64,000 nt of DNA. It comes from Sodiomyces alkalinus F11 (lineage: Eukaryota > Ascomycota > Sordariomycetes > Glomerellales > Plectosphaerellaceae). Numbering within the stretch: position 1 is the stretch's first letter; each line of letters starts with the position of its first letter. The notes beneath the pieces were generated by a model that saw nothing but the letters and a program-made list of their open reading frames with translations, was not told the DNA's origin and did not search any database. Position numbers and translations under genes: made by a program. The stretch spans positions 1,376,481 through 1,440,480 of the forward strand of contig NW_021167083.1 in NCBI RefSeq assembly GCF_003711515.1, given 5' to 3'. Shown piece by piece: positions 1-10,892 of the stretch.

Positions 1-289
1 ACTCTAGAACTCCTCGGCTGAACTGGAGGGGTTTAGAGGTGTAGTCGCAAGTACAGACATGGCATCATTGGAATCAATTAAATCACCAAAAGGGAATGAT
101 ACGGCCAGAGCACTTGAATTCAGCCTATAGGCAGGAGGCTGTTTCTCCTTCCTCTACTGCCAAGTCTGTCTGAATGGCTTTACTTCGTAGAAGCCCTCCC
201 AGCATAGAGTATCCATATCATTACTCGCCATATGTTTATGATCATCGATATCTCCAGCAGTGTTTCCAAATCGTTATCCAAGCACTTGT
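1..289. other. 3' flank of FKBP gene
   Basis: No reading frame or repeat of note is seen. It holds the downstream flank of the minus-strand FKBP gene, whose stop codon is at 290-292. Confidence 0.4.
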
Positions 290-1016
290 TTACTTGACAT
301 CCTTCAGGTGAACATCGCTAGAAGACGTCCTCTCAGCACAGGGTCCAGGTACTTTAACCCCGGGAAATGGAGAAAAGGAGAGGAGAAAAGGAGAGGCGGG
401 AGGCAGAGGAGGAGTTACTCACAAAAGGAGGTCGGCATTGGGAGGGATATGACCAGCGAAGCCGCTGTTCAGAAATCGTCAGTCAATGACATCTCATTTT
501 GGAGGCATATGGAGTGTTCATTTAAGGTCTCCCGGTGAAACATACCGAGCGCCATAGCCATAGTCGCTAAAAGAAGAGCCGGGTATGTCAGCATTAGCCC
601 ATCAAAGGAAGGGAAAGGGATTATCTAACCTGGAGATATCAAGAGTTGCCTTCTCGCCAACCTTCATCTGCGTAACACCCTCGTCCCAGCCTACGAAGAG
701 AAATAAGCAGCCTGAACAAGGACGGAGTAACTAAGAGATCAACAACGAACCCTTGATGACCTTTCCAACACCAATCGGGACAATAAAGTCGCCACGACCG
801 ACAGAGGAATCAAACCTAGTACGCGGTGAAAGAAGGCAATGCAATTAGCTTTGTGCTATTGGTATGGCGCAGAGGCAGATTGTGGACATACTGGGGACCC
901 TTCTGGTCGGGCTTGCTGGGGTCCTTGAGGTAGCCAGTGTATTCAATAGTAACGATCTGGCCTGCCACGGGGGTGGGGCCAGTGCCGGGCTGGAGGGTAA
1001 TGACGTTAACGCCCAT
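290..1016 (-). CDS. FKBP12-type peptidyl-prolyl cis-trans isomerase (six exons)
   Basis: A small cytosolic FK506-binding prolyl isomerase of 113 residues, the usual FKBP12 length. I assembled it from six exons: 1016-892, 815-751, 690-630, 566-546, 464-423 and 317-290. Every junction is GT-AG and the phases agree. The product starts MGVNVITLQPGTG. It keeps the FKBP pocket landmarks: Tyr in TIEYTG, FDSS after the first intron, the VIKGWDEG block, DYGYGARG, HIPPNADLLF and the final short beta strand. Family knowledge: FKBP12 catalyses proline isomerisation and, with FK506 or rapamycin, inhibits calcineurin or TOR. The ATG follows an open 5' leader and no upstream exon is needed. Exon 4 is only 21 nt and exon 6 only 28 nt, so simple ORF calls miss most of the gene. 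It could be any of the several small fungal FKBP paralogues, so no symbol is given. Confidence 0.88.
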
Positions 1017-2154
1017 ATTGATATTCTGGGGCTTCGGAGTGAATGGGAAAATGGTCTGTTGCGAGGTGAGCTACTGATTCCGGTAAAGAAAGGGAAGCTA
1101 ATGTTGGCAATTAGAATGCCTTGCCGCACTGAGTGGCCACATACCTAGTTCCAGAGTGTTGCTAGCTGATCCAAGTGAGAAAAGAAGACTTGTTGTTCGT
1201 CGAAGAGATGTCGAAGGTTAAGGTCCTGAGCTTCGAGGTATTTAAGGAGGGGCAGGCAGGGCGGTATTTATCCAGGGACCTGGATCGGCATGACAGGAGA
1301 GGTCTTAGGGAGCTCTTTGGATACGGTGTACCGGCCAAGTAGTCGGTACCTTACTTTTCCTGCAAAAGGTACTACTTGAGTTTGCAGCTATTCCTTCATT
1401 GTCGGCTTAGCAGTCGTTGACATCTTCGCATCTCTTGCCTACCTTACCTAATCTTCAGCTACCTTGGTTCATTAACTTCTTCCTGAGAGTAGGCCGAAAT
1501 AGCACATGATTTACTATTCCTGTCAATACTTACTCATGTCACCCTAGAAAAGTGCATCATTTATACCTTATACCTCGTCGGTTGGTTTTTGTCCGGTCAT
1601 GTCTACGGTACCTACCTATTTGCAGCACGGTAACGCCAAGGACCTATGACGGAGCTATATCCATCTTGCCCCGCGTTGCCCCTCTTTCATCTTCACCCCC
1701 CTCTCCTAGGTAGACTTCGTACTTCAGAGTACTTCGCCAGCGAGACCACGACTGTGTTGACTTTGAGACTACTCACGTCTCCCATCGAACATCACCGCCA
1801 CCGTCTGCCTTGCTTGATGCACCAGAGAGCAGGTGATAACTGCAGGTACGATGTTGTACTTGGGAGCCATGGATAGGTAGAAAAGTACCTTGGACCACGT
1901 CGATCTAGGGGTCTTGTCTTACTGATTCGTTCGTACCTTAGGTAGTCGAGTGACATTGGAAGCAGAGGTCCTCGAGCGCTTAGTTCTTCGTTTTCTCTTA
2001 GTACCGCTTGTCCCGGTTACTTCACCAGGACATTGGGCCCTTCCCACCCCACTATAAGATCTCGCAATCGAAGACATCTCGGAGTCGCCTTCGTTGATCT
2101 TCCTCTCAGCCAATGGCTTGTCATGATGGGGTGGGATGAGGTAGCCGGTACCCC
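1017..2154. other. Intergenic, upstream of FKBP
   Basis: Holds the promoter and 5' leader of the minus-strand FKBP gene. Short TACCTAGGTA/ACCTTAGGTA-type motifs occur (for example around 1700-1720 and 1935). No convincing coding sequence is seen. Confidence 0.35.
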
Positions 2155-3621
2155 CTACATGTTGCCGCGCTTTCCGCTTGAGCTAAAACTAATCGCATGC
2201 GACAGGAGACGACGGCGGCTGTCACAGCGGGAGATTGTGAGGGTATGTTTGACCTGTAGGGCCTTCGACTCCCATCTCAAGCGTCCCCTTGCTCGTCCAG
2301 ATTTCCGACGACGGCGTTCGCATCGCAGTTGTCTGGCGTCTGCCGTGTCACCGTTCAGTTGTCGTTGCCTTGTGATAGGTGAAACAGGGAGCCACTCCTT
2401 TCCTTCTCCTGGGGATTTCAGGGATGATCGGGGAGGACCCGTGTCCTCTCACTGGGCTTTATTTTCTAGTTGCCTTATTGACTTGCCTATCGAAATATGT
2501 CTGAATGTTACGGGCAGAAACTTAGGTACAGGTACATTCTTCCGACGATATCCGCGATAAGCGAAGAAACGTCAGGAACGGGGTTGTCTCTCGTCGTTCT
2601 GGGATATTTTTACCTTGCCAGTCGGAAGAGTATCCTACATATAATCCGGCCTGTACTCTTTGTCTGATCCCCGCTTCCCGCTATGTTTTATGTGCGTTTC
2701 TGGACGATTACATGGTCACTCATTCAGCGTGTTCGCATGCCAATTCTAGGACGGTAAGATATAGGCACTCAGAGACGCTTCAAAATGCGAACCGTCAACC
2801 TACCTCCGCACAACACTGACCAGTCCTTCCCGTCTCAAAAGGTCTTGTACAGCAGGCGCCTTATGCCATCTGCTAATCATCACCTACAACCACTAACCTT
2901 GCAGCGAGAATCCTGCCGCATAGAATGTCGAGCCTGCCTTGTATTGGTGCTACTGCGTTTGCCTGCTTGCTCGAGACAAGTCCCAATATCGACCCGATGC
3001 ATTGACAATAGAGATAGAGCGCAGTATGTGAGTAAGTATTGGCCAAGCACGGCCGGGGGGGGGATCCCAGTATCTGGTTGATATTGCTGGGGCGCAGCCA
3101 TGATACTATAGGGCGAAGAGAGTCCGGCGGAGCAGCGAGCCGGAGTGAGGGTGTCCTGGAAGCGCCCCGCCCAGATGGAGGACCAGAGTGAGAAAGGTCG
3201 GTCCTCGATGGCTTTTGTTAGTAGCGATACCAATATGGATGGCTTGATGTCCCCGACGCATCTGTTCAACGTATGGAAGAACCCAGCCCGTCGGATGCGC
3301 AGGAACAAGAGATTCGACGTGATGCCAGTCGAGTTTGGTCATGGTGGAGTGAAGTCTTTGTCGTCCCGAGAACCTGACCCCACATTCCGCGTGCTGAGCC
3401 CGGGTCCGACACGGCTCCGGAGCTGGGAAGACGAGTGGAAGACGGCGATGTTGAAACTCTACATCGCAAACAGATGGATGTTTTCGGGAAGCTTTTCGCC
3501 GAACGCCCCCTTGACAATCAGTAGCCTCGGGTTCTATTCGTACGAACTGTACATACAGATAACCGACACGGCTCTAGAAAAGAACATTGCGCGGGAGGAC
3601 GTGTGTCCACGACCGTACTAG
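2155..3621 (+). pseudogene. Possible decayed F-box-like gene (weak)
   Basis: At about 2160-2285 one frame reads FPLELKLIA, then an arginine-rich interruption, then LSQREIVRVCLTCRAF, which is shaped like the helix pair of a fungal F-box (LPxEL...L..CxTCRAF). A second open frame at 3145-3621 encodes about 158 residues, including LKLYIANRWMFSG, with some resemblance to the body of such proteins. No set of splice sites joins the two convincingly and the in-between frames are broken. F-box proteins are SCF ubiquitin-ligase adaptors, but here this is only an inference. Random open frames are a real alternative. Confidence 0.15.
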
Positions 3622-5060
3622 CAAGTTTCAGGAGAGCATCCACTTTCTCAGGTACGGATACTTGTCACGTCTTTGCCCAGGAAGATGGGGGTTTCTTATA
3701 TTTTCTGGCCTTCTTTGCTCCGCACTTCTTCATAAAAGGATTCTGGATTTGGAAGCTCAATGTCGAAATTCAGTCCAGTTACCTGAGTCTCAGGGGAATT
3801 GTTGATGATCCGAGACGAGATCATTTGCGTCGTCACAACACTCACTGGAATGGAGGGGTTCAGCCCTTTTGGCATTGTTTGTCAGTCTTTTGATTAGTTT
3901 TGCCCTAGCGTCCGACACCCAAGCAAAGCGGGCATGTCTTGCTCTGTGACAGCTCGGGGTTTGGGACACGGTCTTTCACATCTATGGCTGGATAGGGAAT
4001 GCAATGGTCTCATTGCAGACGCGGGCTCAGTGGACGAGCCAGTCTGGACTACTAATAGACTGTCGTCTATCCACCGTGGGCGATGCTGTGTTACAGTAAA
4101 GAACCGCCTGGAGTTACACACGAGGACAAAGAGAATCGAAGTGGAAGCAGCTCGCGAGGGGAGGAGAACGAGATGCGACCAGCTTTGTCCGGATACTTAT
4201 GTGCTTGAAATCAATTAAAGGTCAGTCAGTGAACGGGATACCTACTACGAACGAAGCACGGGTATTGTTTGGCAGAAGTCGAGTCGGATAAACCAGAGAT
4301 TAATAAGTGGTGGGTTTCCGCCGAGTGTTTTGCCAATACGTGTATTTGAGCTCAGCCCAGAGACGGTGATCTCAACCAGCTTTTTTAGTTCTGCTCCAGT
4401 TCGCCAACACGTGGAGATGACGCGCAAGTTGGGAGGCGGATCCCGATTGCTGATCGAAAAGTCTGGACTCAAGTCGAGTTGTACAGTCCTTTTCCCTTCT
4501 TCTATCCTTTATGACCGTGAATATAAACCCTGCCGGACGATTTGAAAGTATGTAGAAGAATGACGGAGAGCACCTTACGTTCTTTGCGTTGTCTGAGAAA
4601 ACAATATCTTACTCTTTTTGTGTACGAAAAATAAATAAATAAAAAATTCCCGAGTCTAAACCAGAGGCGACGTTGTCAAATGACAAAACAACGAAATGGT
4701 TCTGTATTCGTCCTCTTACCACGTCGATTCGTGGGAAGGCTAAGCGCTTCGTGTCTTATGCGGAAATGTATTATGCAGGCTAGGTGTTCATTGTGCCTGC
4801 ACATATTATTATGCAGTCGCAGAACGTCAGGGGAATCGCTACAAAGCGATCCGTGTTAGTATGCCAGGTGAGGTCCCTGCGGCGATACAAAGGTTATCAT
4901 CGCGATGATACCTAGCGAGCCCACTCTGTGGTCGTGTGAAAGCCGTTGATTCGTCGCGTGTTCTAAACCGGGATCCACCAAGACCACTGCCCCAAATAAG
5001 CGCAAAAGTCAAAAGAGGAAGCCCTGCCTTAGTTAATCTTGTTCCTGGCAAGTACCATGC
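3622..5060. other. Intergenic, no gene seen
   Basis: Only short open frames on both strands without recognisable domains, splice structure or codon bias. An A/T-rich patch lies near 4620-4650. Confidence 0.35.
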
Positions 5061-5355
5061 AACCCCTGTTTAATTGTGTTAAAGGGTACATTCAAAACTT
5101 TCCTAAATAGGAAAGTTTTCAAAATTCAAGTAACGTACCTCCACTAACAATACCTAGGTACGTACTTACACACCACGTCGACCTTGCTTGTTAGGGAGCT
5201 ACAAGGTGGCTTGACAGGATACTACTTAGTACATCTAAGCCCCTATATTTTATATATAAACGTATGTATCTCTTTGTAGTTTGCCCCATTTATTCTCGTG
5301 AGACTATTGGTTTACTCGGATCCGTAGGTACACCACACACAATTAAACAGGGGTT
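5061..5355. mobile_element. MITE-like element with 19-bp perfect terminal inverted repeats
   Basis: The first 19 bases (AACCCCTGTTTAATTGTGT, 5061-5079) are the exact reverse complement of the last 19 (5337-5355). The 295-bp interior is AT-rich and has no coding capacity, as in non-autonomous DNA transposons. An internal 26-bp palindrome lies at 5094-5119. I see no clear target-site duplication, so the superfamily cannot be assigned. The element may be old or the real ends may differ by a few bases. Confidence 0.6.
5094..5119. repeat. Perfect 12-bp-arm palindrome
   Basis: AAAACTTTCCTA, a 2-base AA spacer, then TAGGAAAGTTTT. It lies inside the MITE-like element near its left end and could form a hairpin or cruciform. 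Confidence 0.75.
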
Positions 5356-6933
5356 AGAGTGTACTCCGTTTATTCTGAATACCGTATCTTAGGTCCGGAC
5401 TCCTATAAGTTAGCCTTGTCTGCTTCGAAGGAATACCCTCTTTTCCGCTACACGTCGTGTACAGTAGCTAGATATCTCCGAAGTGAGCTATCAATTGACT
5501 CTAGACGGAGAAACTTTGCGATGACTCCTGCGACCGCTTGCCACATGGTCTTCCCTTACCTCCCTTACCGGAGGTTTGCCTGAATAAGGAAGCATGGCGT
5601 TTCTTCCTATGTAAGGACCGTTAATCCTTACGATCACACGGTGCGGAGTACGGACACCAATACATCCAATGTACTTGGACCCACGTTTACCGACCTCTTC
5701 GGCCAATAAGAACGTATGCGGCTTCACGTTTCCTTTCCCGGGGGGACCCACGTTTCTCGCCGTTATTCCCTGGATGTGGAACGCCCTACGCTAGCAGGAT
5801 TGGACCTCAGGGGCGCAGTCGGTGATTCGCGACTTGCTTGACAGAAGTCTCAGGCCGCATGTTCCAAGGCAGTGACCACTATGGCGGGGATCAGGTACTC
5901 CCGCCATTTAGTGAGAATCTCATAAGCCGGTAACAGCGATCCACTGCATGTTACCTACCAACTCCGTACCTACTTTACTTTATACGAAGTCTACCGCGTG
6001 CGTCGTACGGATAGAAGCTCCTTAGATGCAAGGAAGCACAGCAACAACGCAGTGCTCTCGCCTTCATATCGTGACACAGCCCGAGAGGAGACGAGGACGA
6101 ATGCACTAGGTAATAGCTGAGTAATAAGGCCAGAACCTGCTCACCGGCCGTCTGATAGGGAAGGTATATAGTTCTAGAGTAGTTCCATATTGAGTGATCG
6201 ATAACATGAAAACACGAATACTTTGTGCTTCGTAGGAATGGGGATGTTTTCTCAGCCCTTTTTTGATCTCTCATCATCACCGACAGGTTGGCCCGTCCTT
6301 CGTGGTGATCGGCAGTTCATCATAGCCATAAGAAGAGAATCCAAAGGAGGGAGGATAAGATAGACACTAGAGCGTCAGATTCGGACCAGATTCGGACCAT
6401 GGCCCACCACCTAATAAAAGCAGGACTTTTGCCTTTGTTGTTCCACCTTCATCCCTTGATGAGAACTCTCCCTAGCTTAACTCGGGACACAAATAAGGAA
6501 ATGAATGACCTGATGGCGGTGCTGGTTGGGGATATGCACCTGCTAGGCTTTGTACGAAGTCTTTTTGTGTTATTACCCGCCGACCCACCTCTTACATCAA
6601 GTAGAGAGTACATTTAAATGGAAGAAATTTACATTGTGAAATGACTGTACCGAGTACATAACGTGCAACATGCCAAGAGCATAATAATAGGGACGCACAG
6701 GATTAGTGCCCATCGTAGTTGGATGAAGGTGGCACAAATAATCCACTCACCAAGCAACCATGTGTTTGGGCAGGCATATCTTTGAATCATGGGTACGAAT
6801 ATATTGTACCTAGGCACGTTGTACCTGAATTGCCCTCGGACCAGCCAGGGCCTGCGATACAACGTATCTCCATTTGGGTGCCAAAGCCCCATCGCCAGTG
6901 GAAAGATGCCTCGCAAAACCCGCAATACAGGCG
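5356..6933. other. Intergenic, no gene seen
   Basis: Short open frames only. One on the minus strand (5491-5751) and one on the plus strand (6399-6617) have no recognisable domain. ACCTAGG and ACGTTGTACC motifs occur near 6808-6826. Confidence 0.3.
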
Positions 6934-7097
6934 TACCTACCCGGGAGGGGGGGTTTATAGGTCAGAGCTCGGACAGAGACTTTTGCTCTGACCAGAGCCA
7001 GGACAGAGAAATTTCTGTCGACATGATGTTCTAAGACTGTTGACAGACTGACCAGTTATCGGGCTCTGTCCTATACCCCCCTAAACCCGGGTAGGTA
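6934..7097. repeat. Short element with imperfect inverted-repeat ends
   Basis: The left end (6934-6968) reads TACCTACCCGGG, then a G run, TATAGG and CAGAGC. The right end (7061-7097) is its imperfect reverse complement: GGGCTCTGTCC, TATA, a C run, then CCCGGGTAGGTA. The arms are about 35 bp with small indels around a roughly 95-bp centre, which also repeats CAGAG/CTCTG and GACAGA. The structure suggests a tiny MITE or a long hairpin. No coding potential. Confidence 0.55.
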
Positions 7098-7328
7098 GGT
7101 ACTCGGTGTTCAGTTACCTACCTGGGAGTCGAGAGGTACTTGAAATTACTGAGTACGAATACAGCGTAATTACTTAGTATTTGTACAAAGTACAGCATTC
7201 TTGGGAGTGGTCCCTTCCCCAGTGAGTGTGTCCTTCCCACCTCTGCCTAAGGTACCCGAGCGTCTCTTCTCCCCGCCCAGTTCCCCCACCACCCTTCTGG
7301 GTTACAACGTATTACGCATCCCAAATTG

Positions 7329-7580
7329 CGTTGCTCCTTCCCCTTCCCTTCCCCTTCCCTTCCCCGTCCGCGTCCCCTTCCCCTTCCCACCCTCTTCCCC
7401 TGTCCCTGTCCCTGTCCCTGTCCCTGCCCCTGCCCCTGCCCCTGCCCCTGCCCTTCTCCCTTTCCCTTGCCCTTTCCTTCAGTCACTCATTCCTTCGTCC
7501 CCCTTCCCCATCCTGCTCCGTACCTATTGCACACACACCCCCTTTCCCTCTGTCTTTCCCACCCTTTGTCTCTCGTTTTG
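7329..7580 (+). promoter_or_regulatory. Long pyrimidine (C/T) tract upstream of MSB2
   Basis: About 250 bases almost purely C and T on the plus strand, including a run of CCTGTC hexamers passing into CCTGCC hexamers at about 7396-7453. It lies about 1 kb upstream of the MSB2-type ATG. CT-rich tracts are common in promoters and leaders of well-expressed filamentous-fungal genes; a role here is inferred. The open frames across it are compositional artefacts. Confidence 0.4.
7396..7453. repeat. CCTGTC/CCTGCC hexanucleotide tandem repeat
   Basis: About nine to ten tandem hexamers, four of the CCTGTC type followed by CCTGCC types, inside the larger pyrimidine tract. Confidence 0.8.
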
Positions 7581-8513
7581 ATCTTCTCTCCTCCTCTTCG
7601 TCACCGCTCCGAATTTTGTCTCCCTCGCCCGCCTCAGACAATAATTCCCAAGGCGACGACGTCGAAGCTGCTTTACGACGATCTCTCTTGCTCCATCGGC
7701 CGTCACGATTCTCGCGCCAAACGCCGGTTCTCGACTCTGGTCACTCGGCTGGACTAAACCTCTCGCAGTCTACGTGACCCAAATGTCTGCTTGAACACCC
7801 CGAAGACGGTCTTCCCATATTATTCTTTGTGGTCGTGTTCTTTCAGCACCTGGGCAGCTAGGGTCTCGTCGTGGTAGACGTTGATCAAGACGAAAAGATT
7901 ACATGCCTTTATCCTGTTGACGAATTTTCGTCGAGTCGCTCTTTTTTGAAACAACATAAACTGGATATCCTGGGTTCCCAGCGTATCAAGAAGTGAGTTG
8001 TTCTCCGTTATCCGCTGCACCGAAGCACCGACTTGGCCTCGCGGAAGCACGCATGGATGGGTATGGGCACACGACGCGTCGAGGAATGTCTGGAAGCGTC
8101 GGCTTGATGGGCCCGTGTAGGCTATCCCTCCCTCGTCGGGATGGAACACGACGATTGACGTGTTTCTTTTCCTGGGTGTACTTTTTGTCTCTTCAGCCCT
8201 TAACACGCTTGTCGCCTCCTTTGCCCCCCTTCTTCAGCCTATGCCCATGGTCGCTTGATGCCGCGCCGCCCATTAGCTGCGCTTGATCGATTTCGCTAAC
8301 CTCGCCATGCCCAGACCACACTCGTTGACGTTGATGTCAAGTACATTCATTCATTCCAAATCATCCTGACATGTGGGTGCATCTAATTCCTCGGTTTCCA
8401 TCTCGTTACTTTGGCTGCTGACCAAGTCGGGAAGACTTCCACCATAGCAAACCACAAACGACCGTTTCAAGGTTCACACCGCACCCAATCGCATACTGCC
8501 TGAACCGCGCAAT
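7581..8513. other. Promoter/leader region of MSB2-type gene
   Basis: No separate gene is seen. It stays pyrimidine-rich up to about 7650 and contains the presumed transcription start and 5' leader of the gene at 8514. Confidence 0.4.
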
Positions 8514-10892
8514 ATGCAGTTGAAGTCTTTGATTCTGGGCTCTGCCCTGGCCCTCGCCACGGCTGCCGCGGCTGACGAAGGCCGGCCTCGAATTTATTTC
8601 CCTCGGCACGTCAAACGGCAATTCACGAACTCCACAGTCACGAGCCCCGAATCCTTCCCGGAGGAGACCATGTCCTCGACGACGAGCACGCCCAACTTTA
8701 TCACCAGGGTGCGGCAATCCTCGAGCTCCGAAGACGAACGGGGCGGTTCGAGCGCCTCGGACTCCTTGCAAGCTAGTTCTGAGACTACCACCGGACCTCG
8801 CGTGACCACCATTATCATCTCGAGCACAATTTGGGTGCCGCCGACGCCACCCACGTCTGTCCCGGAGTCGTCTGTCCCTGAGTCATCTGTCAGTGACGAC
8901 GAGACATCGTCTGAAGTGCCTTCTTCGGCACCCGACGCTTCGGGCGAGGAAGATATCTCGAGTCCTCCTAGCACCACCGACGGTTTCAACCTCATTCCCA
9001 CCAATTTGCTTCCTTCCGGGCTTATCCCCAGTGACCCGTTCCCACCCGTCATCTCCCCCTCGTCTTCAGATGAGGAGTCAAGTGAAGCCGTGCCTACCAC
9101 CGCGACGATCGACTCGAGCTCTTCACCCATTGTGATCGCCCCCACCGGAGTCGTTACGCCGAGCTCTGAGGCTAGCAGCTCGCCATCGACTGCCCCAGAA
9201 TCTTCAGCCGAGGAGACCACCGCGCCAGTTGAAGAGTCAGAGTCTGCCGCTCCGACGTTGACTACTGCCTCAACTACTGCCTCGACTGAACCTGAGGAGT
9301 CGGGAACCAATCCCCTTGACCCTATCGCGTCGTTGATCTCAGACATCGTTGCCCCGCCCGTGCCAACGAACGCTACCGAGTCGGAAACCCCGATCTCGAC
9401 CAGTATTGACCTTGATCTCCCTAGCTCGCTCCCTGGTCCGTCGAGCACGATTTCCGAAGAGCCTCCCATTGTTACCCTACCCCCGGTCCCGAGCTCGACC
9501 CCTATCGAACTTCCCCCCATTTCTAACTCTACCGAGCCGGTGCTCGAGCCGCCAGTGACTTCGTCAATCCTTGCGGAACCGACATCGCTGCCTCCGGTGG
9601 AATCCTCGGTGCCCCCCAACAGCACGAGCGACGGTGTTTCTATTGTGCCACCTTCGGACGTTTCCATCCCCGTCCCCGTCCCCACGAGCTCGGTTTTCGA
9701 TGGAAACGACACTGTGTCCGCCGTGCCCGAACCGTCCTCTCCGTCATCCGAATTGCCAGGTAATTCATCAGTCGTGCCCACTGAATCGGTCTTGCCCACT
9801 GGATCGGTCGTGCCCACTGGATCGGTCGTGCCCACTGAATCGATCGACCCGGTTGAGTCCACCGCACCGCCGACTGCCGTCCCCTCGGTTTCGGAGCCTT
9901 CCTCGGTTGTGCCTGCTTCTAGCGAGCCCCCCAAGCCGACCCTTCCTCCGTCGCAATCGTGGCTGCCGACAACCATCATTGTGGAGCACTCGACGCCAAC
10001 TGTGACCCATTCGGTAGGCGGCAGCGCCCCAACCACGACTGGTGTGATGCCTTCCGACCTTCCCAGTCTCATCACCCCCGACGACTCTTCGGATGTTACT
10101 CAGCCCGAGGGCACCGTGGTTCTCCAAGTTGGTTTCCTGTACGCCCAGAACTACGAGTTTGTCAGCAACAACCCCATGGCGGCGGCGCAGATCTTCACGT
10201 ACTTGCCCATCGCCCTGGCCGATGGGGCGGAGATTGACCGCAGGAACGTCAAGGTGATCAGGCTCGTGCCATACGACACGATGCAGTCGCTTGGATACAT
10301 CACGACGCTGGCCAGGTTCTACTACCCGGAGAGCATGATCGACCAGCTGCGCATGGATATTCAGATTCCAAACTCGCCTTTCTACAACCACCCGGTTGAG
10401 CTCGTGTACAACCTGACCCAGAACGTCAATCCTGCTATTGATATCATGCCCGGCAGCGAGATCGATCTCACCGCTCCTGGCGATGACTCGTCGGACGACG
10501 ACAACACCGACCCCAACGACTTGGCGGCCAACGAGTCGGACGCGTCGCCGATGCAGCGAGGCACAGCTGCTGCCATTGGTATTGGTGCGGTCGGTATCGC
10601 GGCTGCCTATGGCGCGGCCATGTTCCTGATTGCTCGCCGCTATAAGCGCAAGAAGCAGGCACACCGCCGCTCCAGCTCGATCGCCGGCTCGTCCGAGATG
10701 CGCTACACCGGCGCGGGCAGCCCTGCTCTGATGGGCGGGGCGCTGATGAGCCGTGACTTTTCCGGCTACGGAGGCGTGTCGGGCGGCCAGCGTGACAGCC
10801 GGGGTAGCGGGCGTAGCGGCGGCGGGAACTCGGGACGGACGGCATACATCTCGGCCCCTGTGGCTGCAGAGAACTCGCTCGGATGGAACTGA
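8514..10892 (+). CDS. msb2: MSB2-type signalling mucin (transmembrane cell-surface sensor)
   Basis: A single-exon gene of 792 residues. Residues 1-20 form a signal peptide (MQLKSLILGSALALATAAAA). Residues about 40-530 are a Ser/Thr/Pro-rich mucin-like region with several N-glycosylation sites and four VVPTES-type hexapeptide repeats. Residues about 532-644 are a folded membrane-proximal domain (VLQVGFLYAQNYEFV ... PVELVYNLTQ). One transmembrane helix lies near 683-705, followed by RRYKRKK and an 87-residue cytoplasmic tail ending ISAPVAAENSLGWN. The tail and folded domain match the Msb2/MsbA family as I know it. Such proteins sit at the plasma membrane upstream of the Cdc42 and filamentous-growth or cell-wall MAPK pathway and are activated by proteolytic shedding of the mucin part. 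The gene is convergent with the lipase gene at 12230-16642. The pyrimidine tract upstream may be promoter sequence. Confidence 0.9.
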   Translation: MQLKSLILGSALALATAAAADEGRPRIYFPRHVKRQFTNSTVTSPESFPEETMSSTTSTPNFITRVRQSSSSEDERGGSSASDSLQASSETTTGPRVTTIIISSTIWVPPTPPTSVPESSVPESSVSDDETSSEVPSSAPDASGEEDISSPPSTTDGFNLIPTNLLPSGLIPSDPFPPVISPSSSDEESSEAVPTTATIDSSSSPIVIAPTGVVTPSSEASSSPSTAPESSAEETTAPVEESESAAPTLTTASTTASTEPEESGTNPLDPIASLISDIVAPPVPTNATESETPISTSIDLDLPSSLPGPSSTISEEPPIVTLPPVPSSTPIELPPISNSTEPVLEPPVTSSILAEPTSLPPVESSVPPNSTSDGVSIVPPSDVSIPVPVPTSSVFDGNDTVSAVPEPSSPSSELPGNSSVVPTESVLPTGSVVPTGSVVPTESIDPVESTAPPTAVPSVSEPSSVVPASSEPPKPTLPPSQSWLPTTIIVEHSTPTVTHSVGGSAPTTTGVMPSDLPSLITPDDSSDVTQPEGTVVLQVGFLYAQNYEFVSNNPMAAAQIFTYLPIALADGAEIDRRNVKVIRLVPYDTMQSLGYITTLARFYYPESMIDQLRMDIQIPNSPFYNHPVELVYNLTQNVNPAIDIMPGSEIDLTAPGDDSSDDDNTDPNDLAANESDASPMQRGTAAAIGIGAVGIAAAYGAAMFLIARRYKRKKQAHRRSSSIAGSSEMRYTGAGSPALMGGALMSRDFSGYGGVSGGQRDSRGSGRSGGGNSGRTAYISAPVAAENSLGWN
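9771..9842 (+). repeat. Four 18-bp coding repeats in the MSB2 mucin domain
   Basis: Four in-phase 18-nt units encode VVPTES, VLPTGS, VVPTGS and VVPTES. They extend the Ser/Thr/Pro-rich extracellular region. Copy number in such mucin repeats commonly varies between strains. Confidence 0.85.

Noticed and set aside
7201..7777. Proline/serine-rich and CPCPCP open frames in the pyrimidine tract, and a Gly-Gln frame opposite
   Set aside because: They are produced by C/T simple sequence in all frames; no domain or conserved start.
8594..10664. Open frames of 493 and 298 codons on the minus strand opposite MSB2
   Set aside because: They mirror the low-complexity Ser/Thr/Pro codons of MSB2. The plus-strand product has signal peptide, transmembrane helix and a conserved tail.
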